In this document: positions 21,278 through 24,153 of the stretch, in pieces
Numbering within the stretch: position 1 is the first letter of the stretch
Layout: every line of letters begins with the position of its first letter
Virus record (IMG/VR): IMGVR_UViG_3300009430_000010
Span: 1-24,153 of that record
Direction: 5' to 3' (one strand)
From: a virus
Length of the DNA stretch: 24,153 nucleotides
Made by a program: the position numbers and the translations under genes
Notes under the pieces: model-generated
What the model saw: only the letters and a program-made list of their open reading frames with translations
What the model was told of the DNA's origin: nothing
The model's database searches: none

Positions 21278-21573
21278 ACGCCGAGGCAGGCCCGGTACGG
21301 GAACAGCAGCCGCTCGACGGCCGGGTTCGGCTTGATCTCGAAGTCGACCTGCGCCTCGCGGTTCTCGTAGAGGTCGGCGACGATCATCAGCACGGCGATG
21401 CGGATCGGCGCCGGGCGGTCGTTCGGGCTGCCGAGCAGGCCCTCTTCGGTCAGGTTCAGGAAGTTGAGGACGTGCGCCTCCGCCGCCTCGATGTACGCCT
21501 CGAGCAGCGTGTCGTCGGTGTCGATCTCGACCCGGCAGTGCTCCTTGGCTTCGATCAGGTCGGTGAATATCAC
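21274..21573 (-). CDS. gp6-like head-tail connector protein, 99 aa
   Basis: The GTG at 21573 overlaps the stop of the upstream transferase gene; the longer frame to 21612 is a shadow of that gene. The pattern IFTDLIEAKEHCRVEIDTDD, TLLEAYIEAAEAHVLNFLNL, PAPIRIAVLMIVADLYENRE and AVERLLFPYRACLG fits HK97 gp6-like connectors. These proteins form the ring below the portal. It is the first recognisable head-tail gene after the glycosyltransferase cassette. Confidence 0.9.
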   Translation of the reverse strand: MIFTDLIEAKEHCRVEIDTDDTLLEAYIEAAEAHVLNFLNLTEEGLLGSPNDRPAPIRIAVLMIVADLYENREAQVDFEIKPNPAVERLLFPYRACLGV

Positions 21574-22280
21574 GCGGCGCGCTCCTTCATTCGGTGCTGC
21601 TCGGCCCACCACAGGTCCGAGTGCTCGGCCTGCTCGTAGCCGGCCATGAAAGGCATTCCGAGTGTGTAGTGAGCGAGCTGGACGCCGGCCGGGCGCGGCT
21701 GGACGCCGACCAGCCAGTTCCAGGTGTTCGGCAGCTCGCCGATCTCGGCGTCCGCCAGCCAGCAGAACTGGTGCAGATCACGGCCCGGTACGTCGTTGAC
21801 CATGCGCAGCGTCAGGCTGCGGTTCGACGGGTGATCGCAGTTGAACAGCATCACGCTCGACCAGTTCTTGCGCCGGTAGCGGGTCTGCTCGCAGCCATCC
21901 ATCTTCACGCCCTCATCGCCGGCGTGTTCGTGCTTGACGCACATGACCGCGTACTGCGGGTCGGCGAGCGCGAAGAGCCGCGCCACGTCGCCCAGGAACA
22001 GCATGTCGCAGTCGATAAACAGCGCCCAGCCGGTCTGCGCGAGGATCGGCGTCAGGAACCGGGTGTTCGAGAACTCCGTCGAGCACGGCGCGTCCGAGAG
22101 CACGTCCCACAGCGAATTGCGGTGGATCCGGTAGGGCCGCTGAGACAGCCCGCAGGCCTTGAGCTTGTCGAGCACCAGCGGGGTGACCGTGGTCGGCCGC
22201 GTGGCATGGCGGCGCATCGAGAACTCGGCGACCTTGTAGGCCGCGTCCTCGCGGGCGTCGTAGCCGATGTAGACCTTCAC
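21570..22280 (-). CDS. GT8-like GT-A glycosyltransferase, 236 aa
   Basis: The protein starts at a GTG overlapping the FkbM stop (VKVYIGYDAREDAAYKVAEF). The GT-A fold is indicated by the nucleotide-binding start, TEFSNTRFLTPILAQTGWAL and the metal-binding FIDCDML (D90 and D92). Further blocks YAVMCVKHEH, KMDGCEQTRYRRKNWSSVML, PGRDLHQFCWLADAEIGELP and LPNTWNWLVG are typical of a phage and bacterial family of nucleotide-sugar transferases. Donor and acceptor are unknown. A longer frame to 22736 is only a shadow of the methyltransferase. Confidence 0.8.
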   Translation of the reverse strand: MKVYIGYDAREDAAYKVAEFSMRRHATRPTTVTPLVLDKLKACGLSQRPYRIHRNSLWDVLSDAPCSTEFSNTRFLTPILAQTGWALFIDCDMLFLGDVARLFALADPQYAVMCVKHEHAGDEGVKMDGCEQTRYRRKNWSSVMLFNCDHPSNRSLTLRMVNDVPGRDLHQFCWLADAEIGELPNTWNWLVGVQPRPAGVQLAHYTLGMPFMAGYEQAEHSDLWWAEQHRMKERAA

Positions 22281-23017
22281 GGCCACACCATGAAGTAGTC
22301 GCCGCCGATGCAGTCCGCGGCCTTCATGCCGAGGCCCTGCAGATAGCCGAGCGCGCCGTCGCGCTTCAGGCCCATCCGCGCGTCCTCGCCCTTCTGTTCG
22401 ACAACCATCACCGGGCGGCAGCGCAGCAGGGTTTTCTCCGCACCCTTGACGACCGAGGCCTCGAGGCCCTCGACGTCGATCTTGATCAAGTCCACGTCCA
22501 CGAACCCGAAGTGGTCCAGCGTGGTCATCGGCACATCGCCCGCCCCGCTCACCTGTGTGTGACCACTGTGGCCTTCGTAGACCTTGAGCCCAACGGTCGT
22601 CTCTGCCTTGCCGAGCGCCACGCGGCGCAGCAGTGCGTTCTCGGCCGTTACGTTCCAGCGCCACAGGTCCGCCACGATCGGATTCGGCTCGAAGGCGAAC
22701 ACGAACTGGAAGTGCTTGACGAGCTGCATCGACCACAGGCCGACGTGCGCGCCGATGTCGACCGCCCGCCGGCGCCGATCGGCCGGCACGAACTGCAGCG
22801 CCCGCTCGAGCTTGCGGTACTGGTAGGTGAGCTGGCCGTCGACCTCGCGGCGGGTCGTGTCGTGCACCAGCATCTCGACCAGGTGCTTCTCGTTCGAGGG
22901 CAGCCAGACGCCGCCTACGAGCCGGGCGTTCGCAGGACCGACGCCAGCGCCGTCCGAACGACGTCCGGCGTGATCCGTGACCACGCCCGATCGCACGCTG
23001 GGTGCTTCACTCTCCAT
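22277..23017 (-). CDS. FkbM-family SAM-dependent methyltransferase, 246 aa
   Basis: The SAM-binding motif VDIGAHVGLWSM (86-97), FEPNP (109-113), the FkbM signature LIKIDVEGLEASVVKGA (177-193) and VVEQK (205-209) are all present. FkbM enzymes O-methylate sugars, among other substrates. The ATG at 23017 has GGAGG seven bases upstream and was chosen for that. It gives a 103-base overlap with the upstream GT9-like gene, so a shorter start cannot be excluded. Downstream it overlaps the GT8-like gene by four bases. With three sugar transferases nearby, methylation of a glycan is the simplest role. Confidence 0.85.
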   Translation of the reverse strand: MESEAPSVRSGVVTDHAGRRSDGAGVGPANARLVGGVWLPSNEKHLVEMLVHDTTRREVDGQLTYQYRKLERALQFVPADRRRRAVDIGAHVGLWSMQLVKHFQFVFAFEPNPIVADLWRWNVTAENALLRRVALGKAETTVGLKVYEGHSGHTQVSGAGDVPMTTLDHFGFVDVDLIKIDVEGLEASVVKGAEKTLLRCRPVMVVEQKGEDARMGLKRDGALGYLQGLGMKAADCIGGDYFMVWP

Positions 23018-23649
23018 CCCACTGCCTCCGGGTCATCCACCGCCAGATTGACGTGCAGGTCATAGCCGGTATTGGCCGGGCGGATCATTCCGCCGAACAG
23101 CACCACGACCCGTCTGCCGAGCGCCGCCGCCGCATGGTGCAGCGCCCCCTCGGGGAAAACCGCGCCCTCACAGCCGGCGATCAGCCGGCAGGCGTCGGTG
23201 AAATCGCGCGTCTCGATCGGCTCCACGCCGTCGAGCCACACCGTGCCGACGTTGCCCGGCTGTGCCCAGGGCACCTCCGGGTAGGCGTACACGAGCTCCT
23301 GCCAGCGGCCCCACTGCTTGTTCGGGCTGGCCGTGCGCTTGATGTGGGGCTCGACGAGCACTCGCCCGGCCGCGCGCGGGTCCGGCTCGATGGGCGCCAA
23401 CCGGGCCGCCCGGCAGCGCCAGGAGGTAAACGCCCACCGCAGCTTGTTGCTGCGCCGGTAGTCGACATACGGCCGGCAGTTCGGTCCGTTGACGATGGCG
23501 GGGAAGTCGCCCCGCTCATCCGGTCGGACGATATTCGACCCCGCCCACAGCGGGTGCCAGCGTCGCTCGCCCCGGTGATTGAGCACCTGCACTCGGTGCG
23601 GGTGCTTCTGCGCCTGCCCCAGCGCCATCAGTTCGTCGCCGAGTCCGAT
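22915..23649 (-). CDS. GT9-like (heptosyltransferase-type) glycosyltransferase, start codon abnormal
   Basis: The frame reads IGLGDELMALGQAQKHPHRV at its N-terminus, an expected 'G-x-G-D-E-L' opening for the family. It continues with HPLWAGSNIVRPDERGDFPA, RTASPNKQWGRWQELV and the donor-site block FPEGALHHAAAALGRRVVVL with FGGMIRPANT. The GxGDEL opening lies before the first ATG (23628), and no standard start codon exists between it and the upstream in-frame stop at 23664. AAGGAG ends seven bases before the ATC at 23649. Either ATC is used, or one base (T) is missing between 23650 and 23651, which would create ATG-ATC. A shortened protein from ATG 23628 would lose the motif. Confidence 0.7.
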   Translation of the reverse strand: MGLGDELMALGQAQKHPHRVQVLNHRGERRWHPLWAGSNIVRPDERGDFPAIVNGPNCRPYVDYRRSNKLRWAFTSWRCRAARLAPIEPDPRAAGRVLVEPHIKRTASPNKQWGRWQELVYAYPEVPWAQPGNVGTVWLDGVEPIETRDFTDACRLIAGCEGAVFPEGALHHAAAALGRRVVVLFGGMIRPANTGYDLHVNLAVDDPEAVGWRVKHPACDRAWSRITPDVVRTALASVLRTPGS

Positions 23650-24153
23650 CTGCGTTCTCCTTCAGGCGCGCCCAGGCCTCGCCAGAGCTCATTTCCCGCG
23701 GGGTCCACTGGTGGCCCGCAATCCGGGCGAACAGCTCGCGGCGCGCCTCCAGCGACGGACGGTAAGGGTTCTCGATGTGGCTGAACGCCGTCCCGAGCCG
23801 CGCGGCACAAAACGACCTCTCCGTCACGATCACCGGCAGGCCGTAGGCCAGCGCGTCCAGCGCCACCGCGCTCGAGTGGGTGACGACGATCCAGGCATTC
23901 TGCAGGTCCTGCTCGAGCGACACCTGGCGACGGTAGCGACCCATCGGCTTGAACCGCAGCCGCAGGTTGCGCGAACTGTGCTTGCGAACCTGGTTGCGCA
24001 CATGGTCCAAATACTGGCGCATCGACAGCGTGGACCAGCGCGCGTAGAACTCCTGCGACTGCACCGCGACCAGCACATGGCGGCCGCCGCGGTACTCGGG
24101 CCGGATCTGCACGCCCAGCCGGTCGAAGCGCGCGTAATCGGGCTCGCCGGTGC
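23516..24153 (-). CDS. Capsule/CDP-glycerol-type transferase, N-terminus cut by window edge, C-terminus probably frameshifted
   Basis: About 211 residues are visible; the start is beyond the right edge (the GTG at 24112 is internal to an open frame). GGRHVLVAVQSQEFYARWST and then WIVVTHSSAVALDALAYGLP with VIVTERSFCAARLGTAFSH look like the C-terminal nucleotide-binding half of capsule or CDP-glycerol-type transferases (GT-B fold). The sequence looks natural up to EAWARLKENA (near 23651). The last 45 residues (Arg, Gly, Ala and Pro-rich) run antiparallel in composition to the overlapping GT9-like gene and look like out-of-frame reading. One missing T at 23650/23651 would give a TGA here. Confidence 0.6.
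   Translation of the reverse strand, partial: TGEPDYARFDRLGVQIRPEYRGGRHVLVAVQSQEFYARWSTLSMRQYLDHVRNQVRKHSSRNLRLRFKPMGRYRRQVSLEQDLQNAWIVVTHSSAVALDALAYGLPVIVTERSFCAARLGTAFSHIENPYRPSLEARRELFARIAGHQWTPREMSSGEAWARLKENADRTRRRTDGAGAGAEAPAPSAGAQSPGRATLAPAVGGVEYRPTG

Noticed and set aside
22281-22736. N-terminal extension of the GT8-like transferase frame
   Set aside because: The added 152 residues are Arg/Gly-rich shadow of the FkbM gene; the GTG at 22280 overlaps the FkbM stop in the usual way.
1-24153. CRISPR array, insertion sequence, transposase or rRNA
   Set aside because: No regularly spaced repeats, no transposase motifs and no rRNA-like sequence were seen on either strand.

Overview
This window is most of a temperate, siphovirus-type phage genome with a high-GC, Proteobacteria-like character. 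The evidence is a P22-type Cro, a RecT annealing protein, Gp157, a tyrosine integrase, a GH19 endolysin and a long-tailed-phage morphogenesis operon with a lambda G/GT-style frameshift. The attachment core is the 3' half of a bacterial tRNA-Lys(CTT) gene. Phage genes lie on both sides of that core, so this reads as an intact attP (a free or circularised phage genome) rather than an integrated prophage end. The host cannot be named from the sequence.

The map is a mirrored lambda map. (1) 1-2359, minus strand: the 'right' early operon, with cro, a 59-aa protein, an HNH-like protein and a primase-helicase that runs off the left edge. (2) 2360-2906: the immunity region. A short CI-like repressor without a protease domain diverges from cro. 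Two early promoters, one for cro and one for the recombination operon, carry the same arrangement of paired AGCATGCT operators. (3) 2907-6963, plus strand: the 'left' early operon, with two unknown genes, recT, a Gp157-family gene, several very small genes, a DUF4224 excisionase-like gene and int. (4) 6964-7144: attP, with repeated CTTAGAA boxes flanking the tRNA-derived core.

(5) 7145-24153, minus strand: one tightly packed late operon, transcribed from the right edge toward attP. In order of transcription it holds a sugar-transfer cassette (partial capsule-type transferase, GT9-like transferase, FkbM methyltransferase, GT8-like GT-A transferase), then a gp6-like connector, a 47-aa gene, head closure, an HK97 gp10-like protein, DUF3168 tail completion, tail tube, G/GT chaperones, tape measure, DUF2460, DUF2163, NlpC/P60, a 1255-aa tail hub protein, three surface or fibre-like proteins, GH19 endolysin, a holin-like lipobox protein and a last small gene. 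Most neighbours overlap by 1-4 bases, which points to translational coupling. Terminase, portal and capsid genes are presumably beyond the right edge.

The points most worth a second look are: four sugar/methyl transfer genes inside the head-to-tail operon; a probable one-base deletion near 23650 that removes a start codon and extends the upstream gene; the duplicated operator-promoter modules with predicted leaderless cro and repressor transcripts; a near-ideal A-AAA-AAC slippery site with a 12-bp hairpin; and an approximately 440-residue propeller-like insertion in the tail hub protein.
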